Assembly: GCA_963457665.1 (NCBI GenBank)
Contig: OY735209.1
Span: 54,475,019 to 54,539,018 of the forward strand
Direction of reading: 5' to 3'
Source of the DNA: Thysanoteuthis rhombus
Taxonomy: Eukaryota > Mollusca > Cephalopoda > Oegopsida > Thysanoteuthidae
DNA: 64,000 nt
Each line of letters begins with the position of its first letter. Position 1 is the stretch's first letter. Below, piece by piece: positions 1 through 12,899 of the stretch. The notes under the pieces were generated by a model. The model made no database searches. It was given only the letters and a program-made list of their open reading frames with translations, and was not told the origin of the DNA. A program made the position numbers and the translations under genes.

Positions 1-441
1 CCATTAATATCCTCACACCCACATCTTAGACACATTCAATAATGGAAGCTTCAAAGTCACCTAAACCCATAGGAAAAACTTCACCTTAGCCTGTTACAAC
101 CCCTGTCCAAATCAAAGCCAAAACATTTTCAGTAACATTTTCAGTAACTTTTAAGGTTGATACCTATGTAGCTCCTTGACCCCATCACCCCTCCTACACT
201 ATCCCAAACATACCAAAAAATCCACCTCCACAACACTGCCCCCTACCTTGACACACTCTGCCCTCCCCAAGACCAACTGCTGCTGCTTTACTAAAATCCC
301 AATACCTCCTGGTCATTCTTACATTCAGCATGAGGCCTCTAGTAGCCCTGACAACAAAACCTACCCACAATGCATAGCCCCTGGCAGTGGACTCTGGTTC
401 CACATGGTACATTTTAATTCCCACTCACACAACGCAAACCA

Positions 442-500
442 CTGATGATGGGAAAAATCCCGAAACATGTATGGACTATTGACATATAAGGATTAATAAA
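442..500 (+). other. possible retroelement 3' tail motif with AATAAA
   Basis: The segment CTGATGATGGG, five A, TCCCGAAACATGT is a short imperfect hairpin followed 25 bases later by AATAAA (495-500). Similar 'TGATGATGGN...NCCCGAAAC' cassettes are widespread in invertebrate and vertebrate repeats near retroelement ends; the assignment is from memory and weak. The upstream 440 bases are C-rich on this strand and carry no recognised domain. Confidence 0.22.
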
Positions 501-550
501 CCTTACCACCAAAAACTTCACTCCCGAGTCTGTCTCACTCTCTAAAGTAC

Positions 551-573
551 ACATTATATATATATATATATAT

Positions 574-642
<69 letters not shown>
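551..642. repeat. (TA)n(TG)n compound microsatellite
   Basis: A TA run broken by TATTATA steps is followed by about 15 TG units. It forms the left flank of the inverted-arm element at 645-826. Confidence 0.95.
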
Positions 643-644
<2 letters not shown>

Positions 645-645
<1 letters not shown>

Positions 646-826
646 TACAAAAAGTAGAAAATTATTTGAAGTTCCTGCATCAGCTCTGTTTTCTTTAATT
701 GTTTATTCACGTTATCTGAATTGAGTGATATATTAAGCTTGTAACGACGGGAGATCATTTCAAATAAGTTTCTTTATGATACAACGCAATCAATAAACGA
801 TTCTATCGGACCAAGTATGTCCATTT
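645..826 (+). mobile_element. inverted-arm repeat FB, copy 1
   Basis: The right arm (about 673-826) contains a core reading roughly GTGATATATTAA, then GTAACGACGGGAGATCAT, then CAAATAAGTTTCT, and ends in CGGACCAAGTATGTCCATTTCT, directly before a (CT)n(CA)n(TA)n microsatellite. A shrunken left arm (645-672, TAGAAAATTATTTGAAG) is the reverse complement of the same core. The same arm recurs at 38571-38715 (minus), 38715-38865 (plus), 38990-39060 (plus), 57377-57510 (minus) and 57510-57573 (plus). No coding capacity. It behaves like a foldback or MITE-type element with microsatellites on its outer ends; its class is unknown. Confidence 0.65.
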
Positions 827-850
827 CTCTCTCTCTCTCTCTCTCTCTCT

Positions 851-910
<60 letters not shown>
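826..910. repeat. (CT)n(CA)n(TA)n compound microsatellite
   Basis: About 12 CT, 15 CA and 13 TA units stand in direct succession, immediately right of inverted-arm element copy 1. Confidence 0.95.
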
Positions 911-3900
911 CGCAAAAATCTTTCATCGATACATCTTTGAACAAGTACACAAATGAAGAATATACATGTGTATTCCTTGTTTGTATATTTTCTTGTATCC
1001 TTCGCTTTGTAGGAAGCAACCATTGTGTAGGTTCACAAGACTAAAAAATAAATAATCGATGAAGTATTTAAATTCTTATGCGCATAGCCTTGAAATATAT
1101 ATAACACACATACGATAAAACCAAGCCTAAGTGACAGTTATTAGAAATGACTCGTGGGAAATACAAATTTGTTCAGACAGCAGGCTGCCCATAATTTCTT
1201 TGTTCAGCTGATTTATAAACAAAAGAAAGGATAATAAAAGTCCAACTATTCCTGGCTGGTATGACATGTCGACAATTCAGCTGTATGAAATATTAACGTA
1301 ATATTCATTCTATTTTATTTTCTGGCAAAGTGTCTGGAAGAGTTCTTGTCAACGTGAATTAGGTAAGCAAAATGTTCGAACTTTTCTTTTGACTGCCATA
1401 GAAGATATAAAGTGAAACAATAAAAAGTTCCATCTTAACCAGGTATGCGATCACTTTTGATTGTCGTAGAGAACCCAATCTTCATCACGGGTAAATAATA
1501 GATTGACAAGTGACAAGGAGTCACAATCTTATCATGATTCGTCGTTGTTTTATTTCGTTCACTGAGTCTGTCGGGTTGCCATTTTCCTGATGTGTATAAT
1601 TTCCCAAAGCGTTACTGATACAAACGCATGATTTCCCCACTTGTATAAAATCTTAATACGAGCATCTGGCGCTTTAAAGCAGGTAGCACTCAACGCAAGT
1701 TCTCAATCTGTCATGTTTTTATTCCAAGTTTATATTTATCCAGCAGGTTTGCACAACAAACCCTTGGCCTTTCAATCTGATCTCACACATTACTACTGTA
1801 GGTATACTACTCTGGAGGATATCTTCTAATAAATAATTATGTAGGTTTTATGTTGCTAAAATGCTTACAGATTATTGTTGATCAATGGATTTATCTTTTT
1901 GAAGCTGAAAAAACATTGAAATCAGCCTGAATGCTTTGGTCAACAAATATACTTACCATATATATTTTCAGGCTTGATTTATGATGAATACATCAAACTC
2001 CTACGTCCATGGTACTGCTGTACCTCAAAAATATATTCACCTAAAATAGCGATTCCGAAATGTGAAGTATTTGGTTTCTCGATAACGAATTCGCTGAAGA
2101 GGGGAAATTTAGCCTAGGGAGGAATTCCAGTCAGAGGACAACGTATAATTAAATGTATAAGGCTGGAAAAAATTACTTGATGGTGATTCGGAATAGGGGA
2201 GGAAATGAGGGAACTTAGGGTCACAGGGAGAGGAGTGTGACCAGGGACACTGACAACCACTGAACTGAGAGAAAACTCTGAGTTCCCATGTATAATTACG
2301 ATCAGTTATTGAGCAAAGCCGACCGATTTTTATCGGTGTTTTAAAAAAATCCTAAAAAATTGGGCAAAATTGAGTTTGGCAAGAGATCGACTTTTATATA
2401 AATAGCTATGGTGTATACACGCCCATTGTCATGATTGTAGTGTATAAGTAATCCTTTAGATATTTCCCTATCAGTATATCCATCTATGTACTCCCAACAA
2501 GACGCTAACACATATTATATTTTAAGGTAGTTCTATTTGAAAGAATATATATTTATGAGACTAAGCTAACGTTGGAATAAAACCAGATTGCTTGAGAATC
2601 CAGTTAAAAACGAACTCACTTACAATGGTTTGCAAGATTGGCACGCAAAATATTGTAGGTACTGTTTGTACTTATTTTCTAGACCCATTTTCGTCTGGTA
2701 CAAGGCTACAATTGTGGAGCAAATTGGGAATAATAGACTCACTAGATGTTTTGTGTAAATATTTTGTTCGCCATTGCTTCACAGTTTCGTGACCTGATAG
2801 ATAAAATTTGGACGTCTGATTCCCAGGGACCGCCCTTTTAGGCTGCATCTCCCCATTACACTAAGAAGAGTAGGGTCAGGCTCAATCTCTGATGCCTAAG
2901 GTATGCCAAAAAACGTGCTGAGAAACTTGATAATTTTGGCACTACCCACCTGTATGGTCGTGGATCCCCGCCTCAAACTGACTTTATGTCATATTTGATC
3001 CTATACATATACCATAGCTCAACAGCAGTTACACTTTGCAATAGAAATGATAAAGTGTTTTCCCCAAATATAAGCATATGGATTATTGATAGAGAAACTT
3101 CGATCAATCTTAGAAGATAAAACATTCTTTCTCTTGTATTCCTGCTTTTTTCTCTTGAATTATCCACTATCAGGTGTTTTCTTAGCATTATAAAATCATA
3201 AAAAATCTGCGTATACCAGCACTTGATCTTTTTATATTAATTGCACTGCTATCAAGCAAGATAGGTGAATTCAGTAGACACCTTTACATTAGAATTTTGA
3301 ATTTTTTTGTTATATCAACGAGCTACATTTGAGGTTCTCTTAACGAATGATGCTGTTGACAGGAAGATGTATTCGTAATTCAGATAGAAAATACCCAGAT
3401 TAATGTCTCGAATAAGCAATCGATTTGAGCTTAGATGTCATATGTATAAACCTACTCAGATATACGCTTGGGCCTTTAAGAGTTCGAAATGCTAGAATAA
3501 GAAGAAAGGATAATTGCGAATTATGTATGATTATTATGTACTTGATCATAATTATTCTAAACTACTACCCAAACACATGCAATAAAGTGCAAATTTAAGC
3601 GGTCTTTTGATCTGTAAACCTTTTGCAATAAATTATGTTACCAAAAACTTTAGAATAAAGGCGGATCAGAGTGGAATAATTTCTTGCTGTGGTTTCTGTA
3701 AGAGTAGAACATGAACTACCAGAGTATAAATAGTTTGTTTCGGTTCTTCCATGCAATTGTAATGAAAAAGGAGCTAAATGTGCTCTCCAGAACTATATTG
3801 GTGAAAACCTACATAGTATCTACCTTTTAATGCCATCTCCATGGACTTGATCACTTTTATCAAAAAGTATATACGGCATATAGGCAACCATATCATGGTT

Positions 3901-5099
3901 ATATAATGTCGACTGAGAAAGTTTTAAAATTATTTTAATATCATAATTATGTATTTAAGATTCATATTATGATTACATGGAAAATTCCATTGCACACCAA
4001 CGTATATAAAATGGTCGTATGTTAAATATATTTTTAATCATCACAGACTTCAAGAATATATTGGAGATTCAGACTACAAACTTTATGGAATGGTGAAGTA
4101 GTGTCAAGTTATGAAGTCGTTCTGATTCTGCACCAAAAATATTTACTCAAATGTTTACAACTTTTTTTTCAAAGAAATCTATTACGTAATTCATTTTGAT
4201 GGGGGTGGTCTAATCATGAAGGTGCACTCATCAACCATATAGCGGCCATAAAAATCTCCGAATTTCCATCATCTGTCGTAACTGTGATGGTTAACACCTC
4301 ACAAACTAAATGGAGGCTGACAGATTCATGAACTTCCGTAGGGTTGCATAAGTGTATTGCCTTGGTTTTAGGCAATGACAAAATGAGAGCATTATTCGTT
4401 GCTTTTGGTTCAAGAAGAGGGAATTCAGAAGAAGGCTTCTTGTGTAACATAAACATTCAAGTGTACGAAAATCGCAGCTTTGTGATACGTAGATCTTGAT
4501 TATGGATTGAAATTTATAAGCTCATTTATTTATTCAAAATTCAAAATAATGGTTCCAAGATAAAAATGAATGGATAAATAAATCAGAAGAAAAAATCGCT
4601 ATCATCGTCAATATTTGAACAACTATCGTGTCAAATTTGAAGTCATGAAAAAAAAAACCCATCGGAGAATAAATATGGCCAGCAAAAATTATATTCATGA
4701 CATCACTGGCATTTTCCAGTGGAGATCATCTAACATATAATGAAAGAACGTCTGGGAACATATCGATTCTGGAGATTCTAGAAGTCAATCCCACTGGAAA
4801 ACATCTAAAATAGAGTAAAATACATCGAGGAACACCTACATTTTTCCAGAACCTATATGCTATTAATAAACCCGTCAGAATAGGATCTAAAAAGTTAAAG
4901 AAGTTTCCTTCCCCAAAATTAAAAAAAAAAAAACAATTTAGAAGGAGTACTGATGCCAAATCTCAAGTCTGTTGATAAAGTGATGTGGCCAGGAGCGCTG
5001 GAACATAAAAGCAAGCAAGCAAGCAAACAAACAAACAAACACTGGCACATCCACCCCCCCAAACAAACAAAACGATCGAAACTTTTTCCATATTTGATG

Positions 5100-5830
5100 G
5101 CTACGGTCGTTCAAGAAATAAGGTAAAAACATGGGCGACAGAAACAAAAGGAAAAAGAAAAAGAGAAGAAATACAACATAAAGTGATAGGAAGAACAGTA
5201 GCATGAATGACAGAAAGAAAGGAAGGAAGGAAACAAGGAAGATAATGAAAGGAAAAAGAAAGAAGAATTTAGAAGGAATGGAAATGGAAATAAAGAGACG
5301 GAAGGAAGAAAGAGGGTAGAGAGAAAAGAAGAAAGAAAAAAAAGAGAACGACAGAAAAATCGAAAATGAAGAAAGAAAAAAGAAGAAACAAACAGAATGA
5401 AGAATCAAAGAAAGGAATTTGAAATGAATTTAAAGAGTGTAATAAAAAGAAAGATGACGAAAGGGTGAAAAGAAGAAATGAAGAAAGTGAAAAGACAGAA
5501 GAACGAGACGGCAAGGAAGAAAGAAAAGAATAAATGGGATGAAATAAAAAGCTGAAAGAAAGTGAAAGAAACATAAGAAGTAAGAGGAAATTAAGATAGG
5601 AAGAAGGACATAAGAAAGAAAAAAAAGAAAAGGAAGTAATGATTTAGGAGTGGAAGAATGAAGTAAAGAAAGAGAAAAAAGAACGAAATGACAAAAAAAA
5701 AAAAAGGAAACAATTAAAGGAAGGAAAAAGTTGCAGCCATTAAGATCATGTGTACATAAGAATCGAGGGAAGAAAGAAGGAGAAAGATGAAAATAAGAAA
5801 TGGCAGAGTAGAAAAAAAACTCAAAAGACA
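5100..5830 (+). repeat. polypurine tract, about 0.7 kb
   Basis: The plus strand is almost entirely A and G (GAAAGAAAG, GGAAGGAAGG and the like) with very few pyrimidines for about 730 bases. It sits inside the intron only some 80 bases from the exon at 5909-5992. Long Phe/Leu/Ser-rich minus-strand reading frames here are by-products of the composition. On the transcribed minus-strand product it would be a long pyrimidine tract, but it lies on the donor side of the exon, not at an acceptor. Confidence 0.9.
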
Positions 5831-5908
5831 TGAGTCACCCCCCCCCGCCAAAATCAAAACAAAAAAAGACAATAAAAAACAAAAAACAAATAATAAATAT
5901 ATTCTTAC

Positions 5909-5992
5909 CATTTTTAAATGACTCATAATTTTCGGTCGACTCTTCATGTCGGAATATTTAATCTTCAAGTCCTTCACGTAAATCATATCACC
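5909..5992 (-). CDS. receptor-type guanylate cyclase, exon D (start of kinase-homology domain)
   Basis: This 84-base exon has an acceptor ending in ...CTCAATTGTAG (5993 onwards) and a donor GTAAGAAT (5908 downwards). It is read in phase 0 as 28 codons beginning GDMIYVKDLKIKY and ending MSHLKM. Receptor guanylate cyclases begin their kinase-homology domain with an 'xYxGDxVWxKxL' motif shortly after a Ser/Pro-rich linker. Here the upstream exon ends ...TASYN, so the join gives YNGDMIYVKDL with the conserved Gly-Asp and Lys in place. The kinase-homology domain is normally a catalytically poor regulator that relays ligand binding to the cyclase domain in the cytoplasm. The following segment ('reLrHeN') is not in the window. 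A receptor kinase is the main alternative, made less likely by the motifs of the upstream exons. Confidence 0.8.
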
Positions 5993-7850
5993 CTACAATT
6001 GAGAAAAGATGACATCAAAATGAGGGCGGGGATGGTGAAATGACACTCACGCAAACGTATTTGTGTTATATGTCAAGTGTGTCCAAAGGTCCCCAGCACT
6101 CTTTTCCCCCCAATACTACAGCCTGAACACCCAGTTGACAAAAGTGACCGCAAATGGTCAAACTCAACTCCATCTGATACTAAGCATACGACTTAATACA
6201 TTGTGATGGTAGTATCTTGCTTGCATGATCAATAATCAAACCATAACCTGCAATGAAAATCAGGTTCTATCGACAACACAATTTATTCCTTTGTCCGACC
6301 CCACACGAGGACAAAGTGTGACACAAGGTCGGTTTAATGCGGGAATACCACACATGCAAACATGTGAGTAGGCTATCAGCAAAAAGTCTCCTGGACCATG
6401 CAACTACAGTCGCATGAACATAAGAGTATTGGTCTCTAAGTCTCAGGACAAATTCTTTGGACTTGACAACACAGAGTAGTAAAACGCCTCATGAGGTAAA
6501 ACCCCATCGGCCATGACACCACATCGGCGTCTGTCTGGCCCTAAATGGTCATGTGAATGACACATTTACGTAAATTAACCAAACACTTCATTATACAGTG
6601 GCAGTTCCATTTATATCGAAGAGACAGAGCCAGTTGATTTGCATAAATGTAATTTCTAGTACCTACAATACATTTTAAAGGGAATATATATATTTTTCTG
6701 TATTTGAAATCTAAACAGGAACGACTGAAGCCATAGCCAGCGTAAGGGCACTTTTAATTATTCGACGTATAGAAAAATTCTGCATCGGTCTAAAAGTTTC
6801 CAGTACCTGATTTCAACTCAATCTACTCGGCAACTTCATTGGAAGAACTTGCAGACTACCTTGCGATCAAACAATTTTTTGTATACATGTGTGCACTGAA
6901 ATTACTCGACAACTAGTCTTTGTATGAGTTTGGCCCTCAAAAAATACATAAGTCAGCATAAGGCAGTGCAGCGTCAAGTTTAAAGTTTGGGAAATCGGCA
7001 ATTCTCAAGGAATACAATAGAAATAATTAAAGTATTAAAGATTATAGGTTTTTCTTGTTTGTAATTCTATACGGATGAGGAGTGCAGTAACCGATTTTTT
7101 GTGTATCTCGGAAAGTAATAAAGATTTTTTTAGAGCAAAAGAGCAATATATCCTCATTTTAAACCAAATCCTAGTAGGTGACAAATATGGTTAGTTTCTA
7201 GAGATTATGATCCATAAATTCATTATATTTTTAATTCAACTTTTCTGTTTAGGGAATATTGTTTCATTTCCATTATCTGCTAATCAAATCAAAGCCTCAA
7301 AACTTCAATGTTTTTCAAGATTTAAATATGAAACAAATGCTTTCTCAAAATTCCAATTTTCTATTTGTGGGCACAGAAAACAAAACATAAAAGAATATTT
7401 TATTAAATAATGTCGGAAAAAGAAGACTTTATTGAAAAATGTCGGACAGCGAATTAGCTGAACATAGAATACTTCTTCAAGCAAAAATAGGAATAAAATC
7501 TATATCACTCTGTGTAAAAATGGGATCAATTAGAAGAGATTCTTAATTCAGTGACTATGGGTAACTGTTGAGTTAATCAACTGTGATATTGAAATTAAAA
7601 TTCCAGCAAGATCTGTCTGGTATTTTTAATCCAATACAACTGGTTTCTTAAAATAAAATGTCGATTACAATTCGACCGCAAACTCTTTATATTTTAGGTT
7701 CCGTTTCAAACAGTAGGAAGTGCCCTTCAAACAAATGATTTTATCGACAGAGGACTTGCTCGCTTGAGATTCTGTCCTAATCAGCTACATTCAATAGCTT
7801 TCAAAGATGTTACTTACTCGACCCACTTGACTCACAAGTTTGCTCCGTAT

Positions 7851-7990
7851 GTACTGATATATAAGTCGATCTCGTGGACTGTTGATTTTGGCCCATAAAC
7901 CATTAATTTATGATATTTTTCATGCATAGGTCGACATTGATTTTTGGTGGAGGTATTATCATATGCCTGGTTTATAAGTCGTATCAGTGT
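7851..7990. mobile_element. possible non-autonomous DNA-transposon fragment
   Basis: The segment carries TATAAGTCG twice in direct orientation (around 7860 and 7973) plus TAGGTCGACATTGA between them. Arrays of 'ATAAGTCGAC'-type motifs are typical of some short DNA-transposon derivatives in invertebrates; this is from memory. No second copy was seen in the window. Confidence 0.22.
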
Positions 7991-8851
7991 ATTCTATTGC
8001 AGATGAATTTGATTTTCATTAATATTCCCTTTTTTATCCTAAAAAGTGGAACTTAATAAGCTTGAAAAATCAGGTGCAAAAGGCAATTTTTTCCATTCAT
8101 TATTACGACATTTTATATTGAAGTGCAGGAATTTTCAACCAATTTATTTTATATTTTTAATCAGACATTCATTCGAATGGAAATCTCCAAAGTCATAGAC
8201 GCAATAATACAGCAATGTGCAGACTCCGTATACTCAGAGTACTGCAACATATCTACGGACAGAACATTATGTACTATTAAACAAAAGTTTTTGTAATCGT
8301 TGAGTATTTATCAGGCCCGAAGTTAAAATAGCTCTTAACTCTTTCCATCGTTGATGGGTATGACATTTTAAAAAATTTTGAATAGACTTATACTGAGTAT
8401 ATAAAGTATCAAGTCTTTTTAAATATTGCTATGTTCCTGCTGGCTCTAATCTATTCTTATCAGAACAGGATCGGGAAGACATTTAAAAACTTGAACATCT
8501 TGATACATAAATTCAGTTTCAAATGAAAGGCTCCGGTGAGAACCATTTTTTTCTTTTCAATTTTCATTCAGCTTTCATGCAAAAAAAATCTTCATCGAAA
8601 TTTAAGATGGCTGAAATAAAAAAATGATGGAAAAAGTCAATTTTCCTTCTCCCTTGAATATCAGCATTCAAAATCTTCTTTCCTCTTCTCTAGCTCAAAC
8701 ACTGACGCCAATCGAAATTAAACAACTAACTCAGCCAAAATGTAAAAAGAATACATGGTTATCTACTCGAATAAATTTTTACGTTCATATTGAGTAATAA
8801 TCGTCTCAACAAATTTGAGACGAGTAAAAAAGGGGTGAAACTTGGACTAGG

Positions 8852-9225
8852 ACCTCTCTATCATGGGCGTCTTGAAGCCAGTACCTTCGTTCGTCACGTC
8901 ATCTGATTTTTTATCGGCCCCGGTTTCGTATGTGATCTCTGGGGATCCACGTTGTGAGTCGTGATGTCCTGTGGTTGTCTGGCATTCTCACAACATGCCA
9001 ATCAAGTTTTCTAATGAATTCTATCATATCTTGGACTCCTGTCTTTCCTCTAAAAAAGCAGAAGGATTGGCCTTCACACGGACATTAAAAAAACAAATGC
9101 CATGCATGGCGAATATGTTGAACTATCAAAACCGAAAAGGTAAGATTGGAACTTAACCAAAAGACTGACCCTGAAACTTGTAACGTGGAACACATGGACA
9201 AATCACAAGCACGGCATATCTGTAT
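8852..9225 (-). mobile_element. RTE-type LINE fragment with internal inversion
   Basis: Read on minus, 9050-8852 encodes the end of an RTE-type ORF2 (RKTGVQDMIEFIRK, then HVVRMPDNHR, matching the family's 'VxDIIExIxxxKWRWxGHVARMxDNRW'). The neighbouring 9050-9225 is in plus orientation and encodes the preceding part of the same protein (KKAEGLAFT..., then LNQKTDP...). The two halves meet head to head at about 9050. The distal end of the inverted half (CACATGGACAAATCACAAG) is the element position immediately before the minus half begins. That is the arrangement produced by twin priming during LINE integration. No (TGA)n tail remains at the 8852 side. Stops and frame breaks make it inactive. 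Confidence 0.7.
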
Positions 9226-9879
9226 TGAAAATATTTCTCTTGCTGCAACCTCTTATTCTCTTTGCTTTAACCTGTATTCATTGTTTGACAATATTCTTTG
9301 CATTCGAGGCTTCATTTCTATCAGTTAGTTTGCACATTCATTTGACTTTATAAACTTTATGGTTTGTAGGGTTGTTGCCTTTACATTATTCATCTAGTAT
9401 CAATAAATCTCCTGTTAGCATTTCAATTTCTTTTTGAATTTTTTTTCCATCCAAGTTGTCTGCAACTGTTATTGATTTTTTTCTTAATTTTTATGCTGAT
9501 CTTCTTGGTGGCAACAGTGGCAGTTAATATTATTTAGTTATGATATATTATTGTTCGATTCTTGTAGTATTAGTGCGAAGGCAGTGTTATAAATCTTCCA
9601 ACTAGGTTGTTCGCGTACATATCATTCCAGATAAGAGACCCAATGATTCAAAAGCCCAGCAATAGATACCGAATTAAAATAATATATAAAGAATTTTTTG
9701 CAACTTTGCAGCTGCTGCAACGAAAGAAGCAAAACGAATACTAGATTTCCAATTAGAAAAGAAAATTTGTTTTTTTTGGCAGCCCTACATTTGGTTGAAA
9801 TTAGTTCTTTTAAAATCTTTTTTTCTCTTTGAATTGAGTGTCGACTCAAAGCTTGATAGAAGTAAGGGAAACCATGCAA

Positions 9880-10230
9880 TGAACACAAGAGAGAATAATG
9901 TTCAATATCACATGGACAGATCACAAAACAGTCCAGAGAACACAGAGAAAAAACAGGAGTCAGGGATATCAAAGAATAATAAGAAAACTCAAATGGCAAT
10001 AGGCCGGTCATATTGCAAGAATATCAGACAACCACTGGATATCACGACTCAAAACATTCCCAGAGATCATATATGAAACTGGCTGGCAAAATATAAGATG
10101 ACGAGACGGACTAGATAAGTTCATAAACAATTGACTCTGGGACGCCCATGATAAAGGGATCTTGCAAATCTGGGGATGTTTATGTCAAACGTCGGATGTT
10201 AAAAGGCTGCTGCTGATGATAATGTTGATG
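9880..10230 (+). mobile_element. RTE-type LINE 3' fragment
   Basis: The frame contains 'HMDRSQNS', then a GRSYCKNIRQPL region that in a shifted frame reads 'GHIARISDNHW', the hallmark C-terminal box of RTE-type ORF2. It ends about 10165-10230 in TTTATGTCAAACGTCGGATG followed by a degenerate (GCT/GAT/GTT)n tail ending GATGATGATG. The 5' part is missing. Several frameshifts; non-functional. Confidence 0.75.
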
Positions 10231-11104
10231 ATGATGACCAGACCAATACCACTCACCTAACTACCCTTGGATCCAGTTAATCTTAAAGAGCGAAATTAGG
10301 CATTGAATCAAGGTGGGTTCCAGTGTTCAAACAGGGTCATAAGAATATCGGCAAGTCAACCATTTTGAATTGGAAAAAGTCTCCGGTAAGAACTCCAACC
10401 TATTAATGATTCTTTTGACCCGCATCCTGATAGGAAGCAAAAACAAAGTTACATGAATTTTACTCAAGTATTGGTACCTTTCAATGTTATAGTGATCATT
10501 CCGACCACAATTCATTGCATTCTGGTCATATTAAAAGGTATTCCGCAGGTTTTCGATTCGAAAATGAAGCACCACATAACATGTATATCTTGATATTACA
10601 AAAAAGTCGTATAATTCATACAGATGGATGATCTATTTATAGAACACATTTTGTTAGTTTGAGCGCAAATGGGCAAATCAGTCATCAATTTAGATGATAG
10701 AATTCGCGAATTTCGGGCACAGTTGCTTACAGCACAGTGAGATACCTTGTGACAATTGAGCACTTGGGTGTAAGTTTTTGCAATTTGCTATGATATCACG
10801 TATGTCGACTGATGGGGGACCTGTGTGCGCTCTTCAATATGGCCACCACGGAAAAGCCTAGTGCCAATCCCATATATTCATCTCTGGTAGCCCAAGATTA
10901 TTGTGTAATACCACTAATTATACGTATTTTGGTATGAGAAATCCATTTCCGGTATTACTTTTTGGATTTTAAGTTCCTTCTAAAGTCTTGAATCCCTTTT
11001 CAGGGACATATTATTAAAAACACCATAGCTTAGGATTAGAAGATCATGTCATTGCTGTAAAAATGAACGCACATACTCTGATAATTGAATCTGATAACAA
11101 GGCT

Positions 11105-12825
11105 TGATTTAGTTGACAAAAGCGACATAGTGAAATGTATCCAGTTGAATGTGAATCATGTGACTGTAGGGAGCGACCACAGAATAATGAGTTGCAAAAT
11201 TAATACCAGGAAAGAACGTAGAAAAATTGCAACCAATTAACGTACAAAAACAACTCACTTGAATCTCAAAGTTTGAACTGAAAAACAAACACAAAAACCT
11301 CTCCAAAACAGAAAAGAACATCAACAAGCAGAACAAAAAATGACAACCGCTACAATAGAAGCTTCTGATACATCTTGACCGGAACGAAAAAGAAACCATT
11401 CGTAAACTATTCGAAAAAACCAAGAATCTCATGGGAAAATGCAGAAATCTTGGGACACCGACAACAAGAGAAAACATTGGAGCAACCGAATAACTCCCCC
11501 CCCCCCCACCAAGAAACGAAGTGAAGATAAAAGAAGATATACAAGAGCAGTCATCGAAAACATTCTCGAAAAGGTTGGGGGTTTCAAAGCTATAAAAAAG
11601 CTCTCGGTTCTAGAATACAAATAAGCAGTATGCACAAAGAAAATGGAGAACTAAAAACGCACAGGGACCGAATCGTTGAACGAACCCAACAAATTTACAA
11701 AAACTTTTACTCCTCCAAAGAAGCAACACAAAAAACAACAACAACAAAAAAAACCCAGTTATACAACTCACGAGTAATCAGTTTGAAAATTTCTTGGAAA
11801 TTACTCTGTGGGAGATGAAGCAACGCATTGAACTGAAAAGGAAGGCACTGGAACCAGCTATCATAACTATCGACCTACTCCCAGAAGTTTGAAAGTCATC
11901 ACTGAGAAAATAGCCATTCTATTCAACTTATGCCTAAAGCAGAGCAAGTCTCTCGAAAATTTGAACACTGCAATCATCATGCTATTATATAAGAAAGGGA
12001 ACTTGGATTATCTAAACATCTATAGGCCAATTAGCCTACTAAACTGCGTCTAAAAAGTGGTTACCAACCGAATAACCAAAACAACCAAAGGAGCAGGTGG
12101 GCTCCAGAAGGAGCCACTTTACCATGTACCATCTCCATTCAGTGAATCAACTAAAAGAGAAAGCAGCAGTGAACACAATGCCACTCACTATGTGGCACCT
12201 TTCCAGCTCGAAAGGGGGTTAGACAAGGTGATACCAACTTTCCTCAGCCTACCTTCAGATGATCTTCCGAAATTTAGACTTGGAAAACAAACATCGTCCT
12301 TTTTGCTGAGAAAATTCATGATCTCCAAAGAATGTAAGCTTTCGGTCAAGGCAGCTAAACCATCAAAAACACTAAAATTCTAATAATCCTGAAAAGGAAG
12401 GTATACAGCCAATGCACCCCTCCAATAGTCACCTATGGAGTTGAAACATCGAACCTCACCAGAAAATTGACCCTAAAACTATGGACCATGCCACAGGAAA
12501 AAATCATGCTCGACCTGACATGGAGAGATCACAAGACTGCAGTGTATATCAAATGAAAGACAAGTGTCAGAGATATTATAGAATCCATTTGGAAACTCAA
12601 ATGGCGATGGACTAACCATGTTGCAAGAATGTCAGACAACATTACGACTCACAACATAGATCCCAAGAAATCTTATGCAAAAATGCAGATGATTCAATGA
12701 ACTAGACAACTTCAGAAAGTATTGGCTCCGCGAAGCCCATAATAGAGCAGTCTGGATATTCATGAGGAAGGTAGATGTCCAATGATGGACGCCGACAGGC
12801 TGATGATGATGATGATGACGATACG
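11105..12825 (+). mobile_element. RTE-type LINE, longest copy (endonuclease end to 3' tail), decayed
   Basis: In order, the plus strand shows: the end of the apurinic-type endonuclease domain (about 11115-11240: VDKSDIV, then HVTVGSDHRIMSCKI); a basic linker; the N-terminal reverse-transcriptase block (11958-12070: AIIMLLYKKGNLDYLNIYRP, then ISLLN); the 'KGVRQGDT' block at about 12222-12250; 'VLFAEKIHDLQR' at about 12295-12330, with the catalytic FADD box lost to a deletion; the C-terminal region (about 12400-12650: QCTPPIVTYGVET, then RWTNHVARMSDN); and a (TGATGA)n tail at 12800-12822. Stops and frameshifts occur throughout. The order and motifs identify an RTE-clade LINE; the same family makes the other (TGA)n-tailed fragments here. 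Confidence 0.85.
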
Positions 12826-12899
12826 TTTCTATGATAGCTGGATGTTCATGTCATTATTTGTGCAGCCTCATTAATTTAAGCTTAGCCTAATTGTAATGC

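Larger units (their letters stand above)
1..5908 (-). other. intron following the last visible exon (incomplete)
   Basis: This stretch lies 3' of the exon at 5909-5992 on the minus strand and begins with its GT donor, so it is the start of an intron that leaves the window at position 1. I looked for the next kinase-homology exon (expected to encode a 'reLrHeN'-like segment) and did not find it. Positions 1-420, 1050-2090 and 2290-4900 show no recognised gene, RNA or named repeat. Positions 2090-2280 are slightly G-rich. A minus-strand open stretch at 4214-4456 has no recognisable domain or splice sites. Confidence 0.6.

Noticed and set aside
176-445. 89-codon plus frame at the window start
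   Set aside because: Pro/Thr/His-rich, from C-rich sequence; it probably lies in an untranslated or retroelement-derived stretch, with no domain.
4938-5986. Long Phe/Leu/Ser-rich minus-strand frames, as if membrane proteins
   Set aside because: They are complements of the polypurine tract. The only supported coding part is the short exon 5909-5992, which is read in one of these frames at its very end but is bounded by splice sites.
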